Positions 1 through 12,300 of a stretch of DNA of 64,000 nt are shown one piece after another. The notes below the pieces were generated by a model, which was not told the DNA's origin, searched no databases, and worked only from the letters and a program-made list of their open reading frames with translations. Both the position numbers and the translations under genes were made by a program. Each line of letters begins with the position of its first letter. The first letter of the stretch is position 1. The stretch comes from Mesostigma viride (Eukaryota; Streptophyta; Mesostigmatophyceae; Mesostigmatales; Mesostigmataceae). Location: the NCBI GenBank assembly GCA_009746045.1, contig RPFO01001338.1, positions 36,001 to 100,000 on the forward strand, given 5' to 3'.

Positions 1-638
1 TACATTATATAAACTAAGACAATTGACCCATTAACGCAATGAGACAACATCAATGAGACAACATATGCCAATTGAAGGCTGCCCGCAACTTTATTCCAAG
101 TTCATTATTATATGATTCCAAGACCATAACTCTTCCAAGACCGTACATCTTCAAGATATAGCACTACAGACACCCACGCGGCTTCCGCGGTCATCACGCT
201 CCTCCTCCAAGACAACTCAACCTTACAGGACGTTGGGCCATCATACGTCCGGAATAATTGTGTCACTTATTACATAACCAAACTTTTTGAGGGATCGCCA
301 TGGTTGCATGGTTTCAACACATGCGCCCTGCACTCATGTGCATCAAAGGTGTTGCGTAGTGCCAACTCAGTGTCAAAGAACTGATTCAATAATATTTCCC
401 GTATGGCCATGAAGGCCCACATGAGTTAAACATGGCCGAGAGTGATTGCATCATCCTTCTTGGCGACATCGGTCTTGACGACGTCGATGGGGAAGACGGC
501 AGCACCTGCATGTGAACAAAAGAATCCATGAACTGTGGCATCCAAAGGCAACAACATATTAGCATCCCATTGAACACGAAGCCACGCTGACCCGGCCATC
601 CAGCCGCCCACGCAGCCACAGAGCCAGCCAGCCACGCA
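1..638. other. gene-free flank
   Basis: I see no convincing coding exon, RNA gene or transposon end here. The base composition is moderate and the only long reading frames entering it come from the neighbouring minisatellite. Confidence 0.5.
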
Positions 639-639
639 G

Positions 640-1600
640 TGACGCACCCACCCAGCCACACATCCACGCATCCACGCACCCGGCACCCCCCCCCCCCCCA
701 GCCAGCCACGCAGCCACGCAGCCACGCAGCCACGCAGCAGCGCAGCCACGCAGCCACACAGCCACGCACCCTCCTTTCCAGCCACGCAGCCACGCAGCCA
801 CGCAGCCACGCAGCCACGCAGCCACGCAGCCACGCAGCAGCGCAGCTACACGCAGCCACACAGCCACGCACCCTCCTTTCCAGCCAAGCAGCCACGCAGC
901 CACGCAGCCACGCAGCCACGCAGCAGCGCAGCCACGCAGCCACACAGCCACGCACCCTCCTTTCCAGCCACGCAGCCACGCAGCCACGCAGCAGCGCAGC
1001 CACGCAGCCACACAGCCACGCACCCTCCTTTCCAGCCAAGCAGCCACGCAGCCACGCAGCCACGCAGCAGCGCAGCCACGCAGCCACACAGCCACGCAGC
1101 CACGCAGCCACGCAGCCACGCAGCAGCGCAGCCACGCAGCCACGCAGCCACGCAGCAGCGCAGCCACGCAGCCACACAGCCACGCACCCTCCTTTCCAGC
1201 CACGCAGCCACGCAGCCACGCAGCCACGCAGCCACGCAGCCACGCAGCCACGCAGCCACGCAGCCACGCAGCAGCGCAGCCACGCAGCCACACAGCCACG
1301 CACCCTCCTTTCCAGCCAAGCAGCCACGCAGCCACGCAGCAGCGCAGCCACGCAGCCACACAGCCACGCACCCTCCTTTCCAGCCACGCAGCCACGCAGC
1401 AGCGCAGCCACGCAGCCACGCAGCAGCGCAGCCACGCAGCCACACAGCCACGCAGCCACGCAGCCACGCAGCAGCGCAGCCACGCAGCCACGCAGCCACG
1501 CAGCCACGCAGCCACGCAGCAGCGCAGCCACGCAGCCACACAGCCACGCACCCTCCTTTCCAGCCAAGCAGCCACGCAGTCACACAGTCAAACCCCCCTA
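640..1600. repeat. 8-bp CAGCCACG minisatellite
   Basis: About 1 kb of CAGCCACG units with variants CAGCAGCG and CAGCCACA, punctuated by a CACCCTCCTTTCCAG spacer about every 60-130 bp. All frames stay open because the unit has no stop, which creates long artefactual Cys/Trp/Ala-rich or Ser/His/Ala-rich ORFs on both strands. I treat those as non-coding. Confidence 0.9.
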
Positions 1601-1655
1601 CACCCCCCCCCCACACACACCCCCCACCCCACCCACTCAACACTACACGAATGAC

Positions 1656-1791
1656 TCACAAAGAACTGCTGCACCACCGATGATCCCTGCGGGAACTGCT
1701 CTGCTGCCGACGGTCCCTGCGAAAACTGCTGCAGTGCCGACAATGCCTGTGGAAACTGCGACATTGCCGACGCTGCCTGCGGGAACTGAAG

Positions 1792-1872
<81 letters not shown>

Positions 1873-1909
1873 AGTTGTTGCTGCAGTTGCTGCTGCAGTT
1901 GCTGCTGCA

Positions 1910-1948
<39 letters not shown>

Positions 1949-2296
1949 GCTGGACCACTTGTTTCTGCACCTCTTGACGCAGCTGCAAACCAAGCTCTTC
2001 AACCTTCTTGCTTTGGTTCTCCATAGCTCGTTGCATCTCTCTCATCGTCTGTTCCACGCCCACCAGTACGGGGGTCGGCGGCGGCAGCGGCTGGGTACGC
2101 TCTGGCTGGGTGCGCTCTGGCTGCCGTGCAGGACCTTGCCACATCGGCCGGCGCATTGGTGGTTTGCACCGGCCAAAAAATCTACTTTCATGGCACCAGA
2201 TTTCTTTCCTAGCACCCATTTTCTACAATCGTCCCCGGCATAACACAAATCAATCAATTCGTCCATGTCATCGCTTCGGCTATCAGCATCGGGCAT
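1656..2296 (-). CDS. poly-Gln coiled-coil protein, frame-broken candidate
   Basis: Not recognised. From an ATG at 2296 a reading frame gives a plausible acidic start (MPDADSRSDDMDELIDL, then CYAGDDCRKWVLGKK). Near 2130-2180 the plausible coding frame changes to one reading a Pro-rich linker, then EQTMREMQRAMENQSKKVEEL, a likely coiled coil, then a long Gln tract coded by the CAG array at 1797-1945. The frame change is either a short intron or an indel. The tail after the Gln tract is Arg/Ser-rich in this frame, but another frame gives Val/Ala/Gly-rich repeats, so the 3' end is uncertain. Poly-Gln proteins are common in green algae, but that does not assign a function. Confidence 0.35.
1797..1945. 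repeat. CTG/CAG triplet microsatellite
   Basis: A near-pure CTG run of about 75 bases is followed by four CAGTTG-interrupted units and a second CTG run. On the minus strand it reads as poly-Gln with Leu interruptions, in phase with the coiled-coil candidate. Confidence 0.95.
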
Positions 2297-2379
2297 AGTT
2301 CCCGTGGCTAGTGCCCATCATTCTTTCCACCTTGAGCGGGGCGAAGTCACGAATTCAAGCGCGAAGTGCATTTGAATCA

Positions 2380-3540
2380 AGCGGGAACTGGGTGACACTG
2401 CTTGAAGACGTGCAGCTCCAAGGCATGCAAATGATGCAATGTATGAAAGATACGATACGCAAAGTTCAGGTGTTCAGGTGAAGCCGTGAAGACGTGGTGA
2501 AGACAGGTGAAGACGCGGTGAAGACGTGAAGACGTGAAGACGTGAAGACGTGAAGACACGATACGGCAAGTTCAGGTGAAGTTCAGGTGTTCAGGTGAAG
2601 CCGTGAAGACGTGAAGCCGTGAAGCCGTGAAGACGTGGTGAAGACAGGTGAAGACGCGGTGAAGACGTGAAGACGTGAAGACGTGAAGACGTGAAGACGT
2701 GAAGACACGATACGGCAAGTTCAGGTGAAGTTCAGGTGTTCAGGTGAAGCCGTGAAGACGTGAAGCCGTGAAGCCGTGAAGACGTGGTGAAGACAGGTGA
2801 AGACGCGGTGAAGACGTGAAGACGTGAAGACGTGAAGACGTGAAGACGTGAAGACACGATACGGCAAGTTCAGGTGAAGTTCAGGTGTTCAGGTGAAGCC
2901 GTGAAGACGTGAAGCCGTGAAGCCGTGAAGACGTGGTGAAGACAGGTGAAGACGCGGTGAAGACGTGAAGACGTGAAGACGTGAAGACGTGAAGACACGA
3001 TACGGCAAGTTCAGGTGAAGTTCAGGTGTTCAGGTGAAGCCGTGAAGACGTGAAGACGCGAAGACGTGAAGACGTGGTGAAGACAGGTGAAGACGCGGTG
3101 AAGACGTGAAGACGTGAAGACGTGAAGACGTGAAGACGTGAAGACACGATACGGCAAGTTCAGGTGAAGTTCAGGTGTTCAGGTGAAGCCGTGAAGACGT
3201 GAAGCCGTGAAGCCGTGAAGACGTGGTGAAGACAGGTGAAGACGCGGTGAAGACGTGAAGACGTGAAGACGTGAAGACGTGAAGACACGATACGGCAAGT
3301 TCAGGTGAAGTTCAGGTGTTCAGGTGAAGCCGTGAAGACGTGAAGACGCGAAGACGTGAAGACGTGGTGAAGACAGGTGAAGACGCGGTGAAGACGTGAA
3401 GACGTGAAGACGTGCATGCAAGGTATCAAAGATACGATACGCCGCAAGTTCAGGTGAAGTCGTGAAGACGTGAAGACGTGAAGACGTGAAGACGTGAAGA
3501 CGTGAAGACGTGAAGACGTGAAGACCAGGACTGACACGTG
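2380..3540. repeat. AAGACGTG minisatellite with 140-150 bp higher-order unit
   Basis: Basic unit AAGACGTG. A marker sequence CGATACGGCAAGTTCAGG recurs near 2559, 2708, 2858, 2998, 3148 and 3288, so higher-order units alternate between about 140 and 150 bp. Minus-strand ORFs reading VFTSSRLH are repeat artefacts. Confidence 0.9.
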
Positions 3541-3624
3541 AAGACTGGGACGTGAAGGCAAGTTGCAGCACTCGGCCGCTGCAGTCGCACGCAGGTAGAA
3601 ACGAGTATTGCTGCTTGAATCTGT

Positions 3625-3930
3625 CAAGACCCCATCGAATGTAAAACAGGTTTTTCGTAAAGAAATCCGATTTGTGGGCGGGCTTTACATATTGCTTCTG
3701 TCCAAGCACTACCGGATGTAAAACAGTATACTTCTTGAAGAAATAAGTTGGGGCTTTGTTGGGCGTCACATTTGACCGGTGGGCGGAGTTTCCTGCTTCT
3801 GTGAAGGCGCCATCGAATGTAGATCAGTAGATTTTCTAAAGAAATCTGAGTTGTGGGCGGGGCCTTTATTGCTTGTGTCCATCCACCACCGGATGTAGAA
3901 CAGTAGACTTATTGAAGGTGAATCACGATA
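3625..3930. repeat. imperfect tandem repeat with GTGGGCGG motif
   Basis: About four diverged units carry the order ATCGAATGTA(A/G)A-CAG, a T-rich stretch, AAGAAATC and GTGGGCGG. No coding signal is seen. Confidence 0.55.
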
Positions 3931-4058
3931 CAACAGCTGTAGTTGACAACATCATGACCGGCACATCTTTCCCCCACCGCTGCTCAACCCGGTCCCCCCC
4001 AAACTCCTCCACACTTGCCCACCTTTCCACCCTCCTCCACGGCCCGTTGTGTTTGCAG

Positions 4059-4834
4059 GCGTCGGCACAAAGGGAGGAGGCCGTGCGAGCCGGGAAACTC
4101 ACGGTATGGTTTGATTTCTAGTTTTGTATTAGGACCCTAGGGTAGCTATGTTATATAGGCATGTCTGACAGCATAGCTCACCATTTCATTACCATGGGAT
4201 GCTGAGCATACCATTTCCAGAGAGGTAAGTCAGTCACTCTTCGCAGTTGACAAGTCAGAGAAAGCAATCAAGTGCAGCGTTCACAACTCTTGCCGCTCGT
4301 AACCTTTTGTCTGCCCTGTTTGGCAGCTCCCTGTCTTTGCTTTCTCTCGTATTTCTTTCTTTTGTCTCTTTTCTACATCTTTCTTTGCTAATTCTTGAAT
4401 ATATGATGCTATTGTAGCATCCTTCTAGCGCGGATCGCTCTTAATATCCTTCTCGCGCACGTTTCCTCGCTTTTTCTCATGTAAGAGCGTCTTCCCTGCC
4501 CATGCAGCGTGTACCTGGTGTGTGTGGCTCTGCCTTGCCAATCACAACTGACCGACATGCTGGTCAGGCACTGCAGGTCGTTGCCCTTGCGTGTGTGAAC
4601 CTGCTGTTTTGGCTGTTCCCATGGCCGCTGCGTGTGTCCGTGAATGATACCATGGGAGGGAGACTTCTCCCATGGGTCCCCTTCGCTGACACTCGTGATG
4701 TAGGTTCGCGTCGACTTGTTTCTCTCACTGTGCCCATATTGGCCTCGCACGGCTTTGTCTCTCATTCCTTGTTTGCATGCGGCGGCGTGTAGACCATCAT
4801 CTTCATCCGAGACCGCAACAGCAAGGGCCAGGAG
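4059..4834 (+). CDS. CFAP299: CFAP299-like cilia/flagella protein, two internal exons
   Basis: Two short exons with consensus splice sites join in phase. The first is 4059-4103 (acceptor TTTGCAG, donor GTATGG) and reads ASAQREEAVRAGKLT. The second is 4793-4834 (acceptor GTGTAG, donor GTGAGT) and reads TIIFIRDRNSKGQE. From memory of the family, REEA-x-RAGK-x-T followed by TIIFIRDRN-x-GQE is a characteristic conserved stretch of CFAP299 (formerly C4orf22), a protein of ciliated eukaryotes linked to the axoneme. The 689-bp intron between them is GT-AG. I could not find the exons expected upstream or the following YIDYAHRL-type exon downstream, so the gene is partial here. It may continue through large repeat-filled introns, extend beyond the window, or be a relic. 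Neither exon is disrupted. Confidence 0.7.
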
Positions 4835-5009
4835 GTGAGTAATTGCTGAGGGCATGGCTCCTATCCCTTGATGAGTCTAGCGCCATGTACCACCCTCTAT
4901 GCCTGCATATAGGTGACGCATTGAAAATGCAAGCATCTTACTAGAAGTAGCACGGGCCTCCGAGGTGAGATTCTGCGCAGGCCTCATGATCCCAATGGAC
5001 CTGCGAAGC

Positions 5010-6000
5010 GCATGGCGCGCATGGGCGGCCGGCCGGCGCAGCTGGCATGCGGCGGGGCGGGGCTGTCGACGGGCGGCGGGGCAGGGCCGTCGGCGCGCGG
5101 GGGGCCAGCGGCGCTGCCGGTGCGCGCGGGCGGCGGGCCGGCGCACCTGGCATGCGGCGGGGCAGGGCTGTCGACGGGCGGCGGGGCGGGGCAGTCGACG
5201 GGCGGCGGGGCAGGGCCAGCGGCGCTGCCGGCGCGCGTGGGCAGCGGGCCGGCGCAGCTGGCATGCGGCGGGGCGGGGCTGTCGACGGGCGTCGGGGCAG
5301 GGCTGTTGACGGGCGGCGGGGCAGGGCCGTCGGCGCGCGGGGGGCCAGCGGCGCTGCCGGCGCGCGCGGGCGGCGGGCCGGCGCACCTGGCATGCGGTGG
5401 GTCGGGGCTGTCGACGGGCGGCGGGGCGGGGCAGTCGACGGGCGGCGGGGCAGGGCCGTCAGCGCGCGGGGGGCCAGCGGCGCTGCCGGCGCGCGTGGGC
5501 GGCGGGCCGGCGCAGCTGGCATGCGGCGGGGCGGGGCAGTCGACAGGCGGCGGGGCGGGGCAGCCGGTGCGCGGCGGGGCGGCGCCGTCGGCGGGCGGCG
5601 AGGTGGCGCAGCCAGCGCGCAGCGAGGTGGCAGCGGCGGCGCAGCCTGCATGCGGCGGGGCAGGGCTGTCGACGGGCGGCGGGGCGGGGCAGTCGACGGG
5701 CGGCGGGGCAGGGCCGTCGGCGCGCGGGGGCCAGCGGCGCTGCCGGCGCGCATGGGCGGCGGGCCGGCGCAGCTGGCATGCGGCGGGGCGGGGCTGTCAA
5801 CGGGCGGCGGGGCAGGGCCGTCGGCGCGCGGGGGGCCAACGGCGCTGCCGGCGCGCGTGGGCGGCGGGCCGGCGCAGCTGGCATGCGGCGGGGCGGGGCA
5901 GCCTGTCGACGGGCTACGGGGCGGGGCAGCCGGCGCGCGGCGGGCCGGCGGCGCAGCCGGCGGGCGGCGGAGCGGCGGAGCGGCGGAGCGGCACAGCCGG
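5010..6000. repeat. GC-rich satellite (GGCGGGGCAGGGCTGTCGAC type)
   Basis: About 1 kb of nearly pure GC sequence in blocks of 100-190 bp, each with GTCGACGGGCGGCGGGGC, GGCGCTGCCGGCGCGC and CAGCTGGCATGCGGCG. All six frames stay open, so Ala/Gly/Arg-rich ORFs on both strands are artefacts. G-runs give quadruplex potential. Confidence 0.9.
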
Positions 6001-6052
6001 TGCCTGAAAAACGCGGTCGCTCAATGAAGGTGCACCACGCCGTCTTCTTCCA

Positions 6053-7553
6053 GGTACAGGGCAACACAGAGACCTGGTTGTCCTACCGGACCACGGAGTC
6101 CCAAAAGACGCCGTGGCAGCCCGCGGGGACTCGACAGGAAGGCGCGCCACGGTGCGGGAAGGCGATGACACAGCCATACAGGTTTGATGCGGAGGGGCGG
6201 CCGCTGTTTGGCGTCCGACTTGTGGATCCAGACCGCATTCCGATGTTGCAGGACACCCCAGCCTTCGCACCATTGAACATGGAGTTTCTGGGGAAGGAGC
6301 TGGAGTCGATCAAAACAAGGGTCGAGAAGTTGCCCCATGGCATCTGGCAGTGGTACTTTCCGCCCGACACCATCAAGCCAAACAAGGCCTTTTTTCGCAA
6401 GTCAAGTCCCACATGCCCCTGAGGAGGTGCCTGAGGAGTGGCGCCCTTTGCCGTGGCCATCTCGCGCGGACATCTCCGCCCTGCGTGAGCACGATGCAGC
6501 GCCTGAACCACCACCGACGCAAGAAGAGCACTTCATGGCGTTGGTCGACGCAGAGGCGGTGCGCGTCACCCCGCTGGTAGACCGAGTTCGTCATGATGGC
6601 CACACACAGCAGGAATGGGCGGCAGAAGACAGGGCCATGGCAGCCAAGGTCGCTTACTTGAAGCGCATGCAAGGCGTTGAGAAAGGCTCCGCTGTTCTAT
6701 ACTGGCACCCTTCAGCTGGTATTCTCTGCAACTCGAAGCTCACGTGGACTCCAGTCCTCGTTGGCATCATCAAGGAGGTGGTTGCGAAGGAGGATGGCGG
6801 CCAACCTTCTATTGAGCTCTTTGTATACCGCGCTAAGCATTTGCATGACACGTGGCACCCGTGGAATACAGACATTGCGCAATGGCCCCATCCGCCAACC
6901 ACTGCGGCGCACACGGTGATCATCACCGCCTCAGACCTCGTCTTGACACAAGTGGTGGGCAAGCGAGGTCAGCCGCCCCATGGAGTCTCCTTGGGTGCGA
7001 ACGAAAAGCTCACCAAGGAGTGCCTAAAGGCGCTGAAGGAGGTGCCCTATGACGCGGAACACCCGGTCGTGAAGTGGCAAGATGCTGAATGCTCGAAGGG
7101 CATCGTCGGCATGGCGAAGGCATGCTGGGAAGGCGTAACGCTGCAGGTCAAGAGTGGCAGCCGCAACCTCGTAGGGCAAGTCGTGTGTCATTGGGCGTCG
7201 GAGCGTGTGACATCCGCGGACGGTCGCACCGAAAGCCGGGACGGCAGGTACCATGGTCGTGTCGCTGTTGTCGACACGCAAAACGACATGGTAGCCATGT
7301 ACTGGGGTGCCCGTTGGGAGGAGGACGCGGTTTCTTGCGTGCCTCTCCACGAGCTGGAGGCACAGATCTGCGGGTGCCCCGGTGTGGTCGTCCCTGCGTT
7401 GCAAGCGCCGGATATCACCCTGGCCGAGGCTCGATTGCGCGAGATGGTTCCACCCAGCGACGTTGTGGCGGAGAACAACAACGCAGGCGCCTCCCGGCGT
7501 CGGAAGCGAGCGCTCATCCTTGCCGATGACGATGACGACGACGACGACTGCTG
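6053..7553 (+). CDS. unrecognised ~500-aa protein with acidic tail, one frame break
   Basis: Not recognised. A likely exon starts at 6053, right after a good acceptor (TCTTCTTCCAG), and reads VQGNTETWLSY..., including YRFDAEGRPLFGVRLVDPDR and GIWQWYFPPD. This frame runs to a stop near 6420. An overlapping +1 frame continues from about 6390 (PEEVPEEWRPLPWP) for a further ~385 codons to 7553. The two parts look like one protein broken near the T6 run at 6390-6395 (CCTTTTTTCGC), by an indel or a tiny intron. The C-terminus has a basic cluster (SRRRKRA) followed by eight Asp and a Cys, suggesting a nuclear protein. The sequence is non-repetitive, balanced in composition and rich in Trp, so it is more gene-like than its surroundings. 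It could be host or transposon-derived; no catalytic motif is obvious. Confidence 0.5.
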
Positions 7554-7559
7554 AAGCGC

Positions 7560-7980
7560 AAGCAGCGTTGTTGTCATTGAGCTGCTCATGTGCTGCTGCT
7601 GCTGCTGTGCTGCCATGCTATTGCTGCTGCATTGCTGCCGTACTGCTGCTGTGCTATTGTGCTGATGTGTTGCTGCATTGCTGCCGTGCCGCTGATGTAT
7701 TGCTGTCGTGCTGCTGTGTTGATGCACTGCTGCATTGCTGCCGTGCTGCTGAGCTAGTACTGCCTATTAGTGAATTTCCTATCAATGGACTATAGTCCAC
7801 TGATAGGAAATTCAGGAATCGGCATACTAAGTTGCTGCTGCGCTGACTTGTGCTCCTGCTATGCGGCCGTGTTGATGTGCTACAGTTGTGCTGCTGCTGT
7901 GCTACGGTCATGCTGCTGCTGTGTTGCTGGGCTGATGTGTTGTTGCATTGATGTAGTGGCTATTGTTCCGCTACTACAAT
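7560..7980. repeat. degenerate TGC triplet repeat
   Basis: TGCTGC-rich sequence with many TGCCGTGCTG and TGTTGATG variants, starting just after the stop of the unknown protein. It is interrupted by a palindrome at 7771-7814. Confidence 0.8.
7771..7814. repeat. 44-bp palindrome inside the triplet repeat
   Basis: TGAATTTCCTATCA, a central TGGACTATAGTCCA, then TGATAGGAAATTCA form a near-perfect palindrome with one mismatch pair. Related sequence continues outward (GTACTGCCTATT on the left, AATCGGCATAC on the right), giving about 70 bp of inverted structure that breaks the TGC array like a small inserted foldback element. Confidence 0.75.
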
Positions 7981-9228
7981 TTGCTACTGATGCCGCTGCT
8001 GGTGCTTTTTTGCATGTCAGTGCCCGCTATGTTCACACCACTGTTGCCGCGGTTGGTATCGCGTGATTTCCACCGGTTGTGCGTTGACATGTGTTACTCA
8101 TGCATTTGCCCCTATATTTGGTAGCACGCGGTTTCGCGTTAGTTAGGTGCAGACAGCTGCATGTAGACAAACATCTTGTTTAAGTCGGTCAATTAACTGT
8201 TCTTGACGCATCATGGTCCAAGTCGACCGACCTGTAGGGACCAGTAGAGCAATTGTCTAGGAGAAAGAGCGTGATCGCTGCAGAAGCCGCGTGGCAGCCG
8301 TGGCTGTACCTGTAGTACGACCTGCATATATATGGATACTGTATTTGGATACTGGGTTGTTTATCAATTCTGGTTTTAATTTATTTAGTGTACCTGGTGT
8401 TGGCATGCCAACTCAGTGCTAAACTACTTTATGCACAATGATGCAACTTGATGCTATAGTGACGTGCCACGATGTAACTTTATTAACTTCACCATTAGTC
8501 ATGGGGTCAATAGGATTGCTCATTATGCCATGTTAACATGAACCATGGGTTACGTAATAGTGAAAACAGTAATCATGATGCTCCACTTGAAGTCTCCAAC
8601 ATGGTCATGTTTGGAATTTTATTGATCATATTCACAATATATGAAAAGAGACAACAAACGTGGAAGCATGGCACGCCGAGGCCGATAATATATGTGTGAA
8701 ATATGAAAAGAGACAACATCTTTGGCAAGCATGATCATATTATGCTTGCCAAACATATTAATGATATCGACCATGTCCAGAAACCATGTTTGCCAATGGT
8801 GCATTTAGGATACATTTGAAGCCGTGCAAATGTATCCTAATCCGGTAAAACCACCCTCGGTAATCATGACCAATGAGCCAATTCTAAGGTCGGTTCTTAT
8901 GCAAACTTGGACGCAACAATGGTTCAATTCAAATGTTTGTCGGGGCGGGACATGGGGCGCCGCGCCAGTCATCAGCCATTATGCTGCAACTCCAGGTCCA
9001 CGCGGCCGTGTCGCCGTCGGCGGCGTCGGATTCGCGTCGGGAACTCGAGGCCGCGAAACGGCGTCGCGACGCGTCGGAAACGCAGGAGGGTGCCGTGACG
9101 TTAACAACCGGGTGACCGTTGTCAGGTAGGGATGGATAACGGCATGTGGATGTCTGTAACGTATATTTGTGGGTGGGGCGGGTATGGAACAGGCAGGGGG
9201 TGTGCGGCGTGGGATACAATTACTGTTG
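7981..9228. other. gene-free stretch
   Basis: AT-richer sequence with no supported exon. A GC-rich patch at 8935-9115 opens short frames on both strands without a family signature. Confidence 0.45.
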
Positions 9229-9321
9229 ACTGACTGACTGACTGACTGACTGACTGACTGACTGACTGACTGACTGACTGACTAAATGACTGACTGACTG
9301 ACTGACTGACTGACTGATTGA
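9229..9321. repeat. (ACTG)n tetranucleotide microsatellite
   Basis: About 90 bp of tandem ACTG/TGAC with one AAATG interruption. Confidence 0.95.
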
Positions 9322-9392
9322 CGGTGTGTCGGATACTTTCGATTTCGGGTCCTTGCAGGGTCCTTGATTATTTCATGATGCTGATATTTACA

Positions 9393-12300
9393 CAAGCTTT
9401 AAGGGGGGGGGGATGCTTCGCATCCCCCCCAAAAGAAGGCGCAAAGCCGACCGTAACTCTAGTAGTCGAGTTTCGATCCGTCCGCCGACACATGGCAACT
9501 CGATTCAAGTCAACTGAAGCTTATGAAGGGGGCTGAAAAAAGGAAAAGGTCGGGAGACAAATAACGACACCCTGTGTGGGCCTGTAACACCGCAGTCCGT
9601 CCGCCCTTCCCAGTTTCCACCCACCCGGAGGCCATTTGCCGCCTCAGTGAGACGCCCCGCCCCAGGCGAGGTCGCAACCCCCCCCCCCTCAGCAAGCCGA
9701 TGGTCTTTACATGTATTGAGGTCGCAATGAGGCCCCCCACCCTCCTGAGCGAGACGACGCCAGAGTCTGCGGGATCCCCCCCACTCACCCACCCGGAGGT
9801 TCCCCCCCCCTCCCCCCTCAGCCATGATACGCCCCCCGCCGACCGGCCCAGGAAAAGTACGAAGATCCGCCACAGGATGCCTCCCCGCTTGAGTGAGACG
9901 GCGAGGTCGCAAGGCCCCCCGCCCTCCTCAGCGAAACGCCAGAGTCTGCGGGATCCCCCGCCCCCTCGCCCCCCCACCCACCCGGAGGTCGGTACCCCCC
10001 CCCCCCCCGCTCTCCCCCTCAGCCGGCCGGCATGATGCGCCCCCCGCCCCCCCCGAAAAGGCGTGGCGCGAAGGATAGGCGTCGACCACGAGGACCCCTG
10101 AAAAAGACCGGAAAAGTATGAAGATCCGCCACAGGATGCCTCCCCGCCTGAGTGAGACGGCGAGGTCGCAAGGCCCCCGCGCCCCCCACCCGCCACCCGG
10201 AGGTTCCCCCGCCTCCCCCCCCGAGGACATTAAGACGGTCCGCCCCGGCCGGGCGAGGTCGCAGGGCTCCCCGCCCTCCTGAGTGAGCAAGACGCCAGAG
10301 TCTGCGGGATCCCCCGCCCCCCCGCTCCCCACCCACCCGGAGTTCCTCCCCCCCCCCCCCGCCCCCCCGCGCCCCCTTCCCCCCCCGCCCCCCGCCCCCA
10401 CCCACCCGGAGTTCCTCCCCCCCCCCGCCGCCCCCCCCTCCCCTTCCCCCCCCCCTGCCCCCCCGCCCACCCACCCGGAGTTCCTCCCCCCGCCCCCCCA
10501 CCCACCCGGAGCTCCTCCCCCCCCCCCCCCCGCCCCCCGCGCCCCCTTCCCCACCCCGCCCCCCCCCCCCCACCCACCGGAGTTCCTCCCCCCCCCCCCC
10601 GCCCCCCCCTCCCCTTCCCCCAACCCCCTGCCCCCCCCGCCCCACCCACCCGGAGTTCCTCCCCCCCGCCCCCCCGCCCCTCCCGCCCCCCCGCGGTTTT
10701 CGCAAGCTCGCTCGAGGCGCTAACGTCAACAATAATGTCGCGAGACGACTTGAAAGCCATTTAAAGATGCGAGCGAGTGAACGCGGCGCGAACTGAGGAC
10801 AGGGGTCGACGACGAGGAGCGAAAAGTACGGAGATCCGCCACCTATATATAGCCTTGCCGAATGCTATTGGAGATACGGCGTCTTCTAGTTGATAACCAG
10901 TACAGTGTAGTTAATCCCTGCTATACAACAGCGTCTCACTGAACAAATGCCTTTCGTCCTCCGCTCAAGATACGCCGTCTTCGATCCAGCCACGCACGGA
11001 AGCCCGGCTGTACGATCTCCAAATTCCGACGACTTGTGCCCAACGGTAAAAGGCGAAAAGGACACCCGTCGATCACGAGTTATCCACTGAAATGTACGGA
11101 AAGTTACGGCATACGGGCCACAGGGTGCCCGATGGTCTTTAGTACATGCAGGGCTTGACGGCTTTCGTCCGTCCAGCCGACCGTCAGGCTTGACGGCTTT
11201 CGTCCGTCAAGCTGACCGTCACGCTAGTAGGCGACCTATTTTCGGTAAGCCGACAGGTGGCAAGCGAAAAGACGAAAGCCGTCAAGCCGACCGTCACTCT
11301 AGTAGGCGACCCAGTTTCGGTCAGCCGACAGGTGGCAAGTCTCAAGAGTTCGACCGAGTACCCGCCAGTCAAGCTCGATCGAGTCGCTAACGTCAAAATG
11401 TCGCGAGACGACTTTAAAGCCATTAAAGATGCGAGCGAGTGAACGCCACTGAGAACAAAGTCGCTCCGTCCGCCGCCCGAGATACGGCGTCTTCGGCCCA
11501 ACCACATACGGAAGCCTCCACGATCTCCAAAGTCCGTCTACTTGCGCCCAACGGGAAACGGCGCCAAGGACACACGTCGACCACGAGGAGCTCCTGAAAA
11601 GTACGACAATTCTACGGAGATCCGCCACAGGATGCCCGATGGTTTTAAATATAGTTGGATATGCCCGATGGTTTTTAATATAGTTGGATACAGTCGGTTG
11701 CAAAATCCCAATTAGCAACTTTCGACGACTTAGAAACTTCGGTTAGTTTCAAACCTAACGTCTATTGGTCCCTTTTAAGCACCTGCATGGATCCAAGACG
11801 GAAAATTTTAACAGCAACAAAAGTTTAAGTATCTTCGCCCGTCAGTCTTTGGAGTTTGGACCGTCACTTCAGTAGACGACGCAGTTTGGATGTACCAACC
11901 TACGACGATCGTCGTAGGTTGGTATATGGGCAGCCGCCACGTGCAGGGGAATTACTTCAGGCGAACCTGTCCGGCCGCTAACGCAGTTTCGTCATTCCGA
12001 CAGGTAGAAAGTCGAAAAAGGTGGAAAGTCGAACACGGCGAGAGCAACGGCGAAAAGACGAAAGCCGTCAAGCCGACCGTCACTCTAGTAGGCGACCCAG
12101 TTTCGATGAGTCGACAGGTGGCAAGTCGCAAAAGTTCGACCAACTACGCGCCAGTCAAGCTCGATCGACTCGCTAACGTCAAAATGTCGCGAGACGACTT
12201 TAAAGCCATTAAAGATGCGAGCGAGTGAACGCCAATAGCGTCTCACTGAACAAACGCCTTTCGTCCTCCGCTCAAGATACGCCGTCTTCGATCCAGCCAC

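Noticed and set aside
386-1643. Long Cys/Trp/Ala- and Ser/His-rich ORFs on both strands
   Set aside because: They are translations of the CAGCCACG minisatellite, open in every frame, with no other coding feature.
2380-3540. CRISPR array
   Set aside because: The spacing is a tandem higher-order minisatellite without unique spacers, in eukaryotic DNA.
4941-6027. Several Ala/Gly/Arg-rich ORFs of 170-340 aa
   Set aside because: The satellite is almost stop-free because of its GC content; overlapping ORFs on all frames cannot all be genes and none has a domain.
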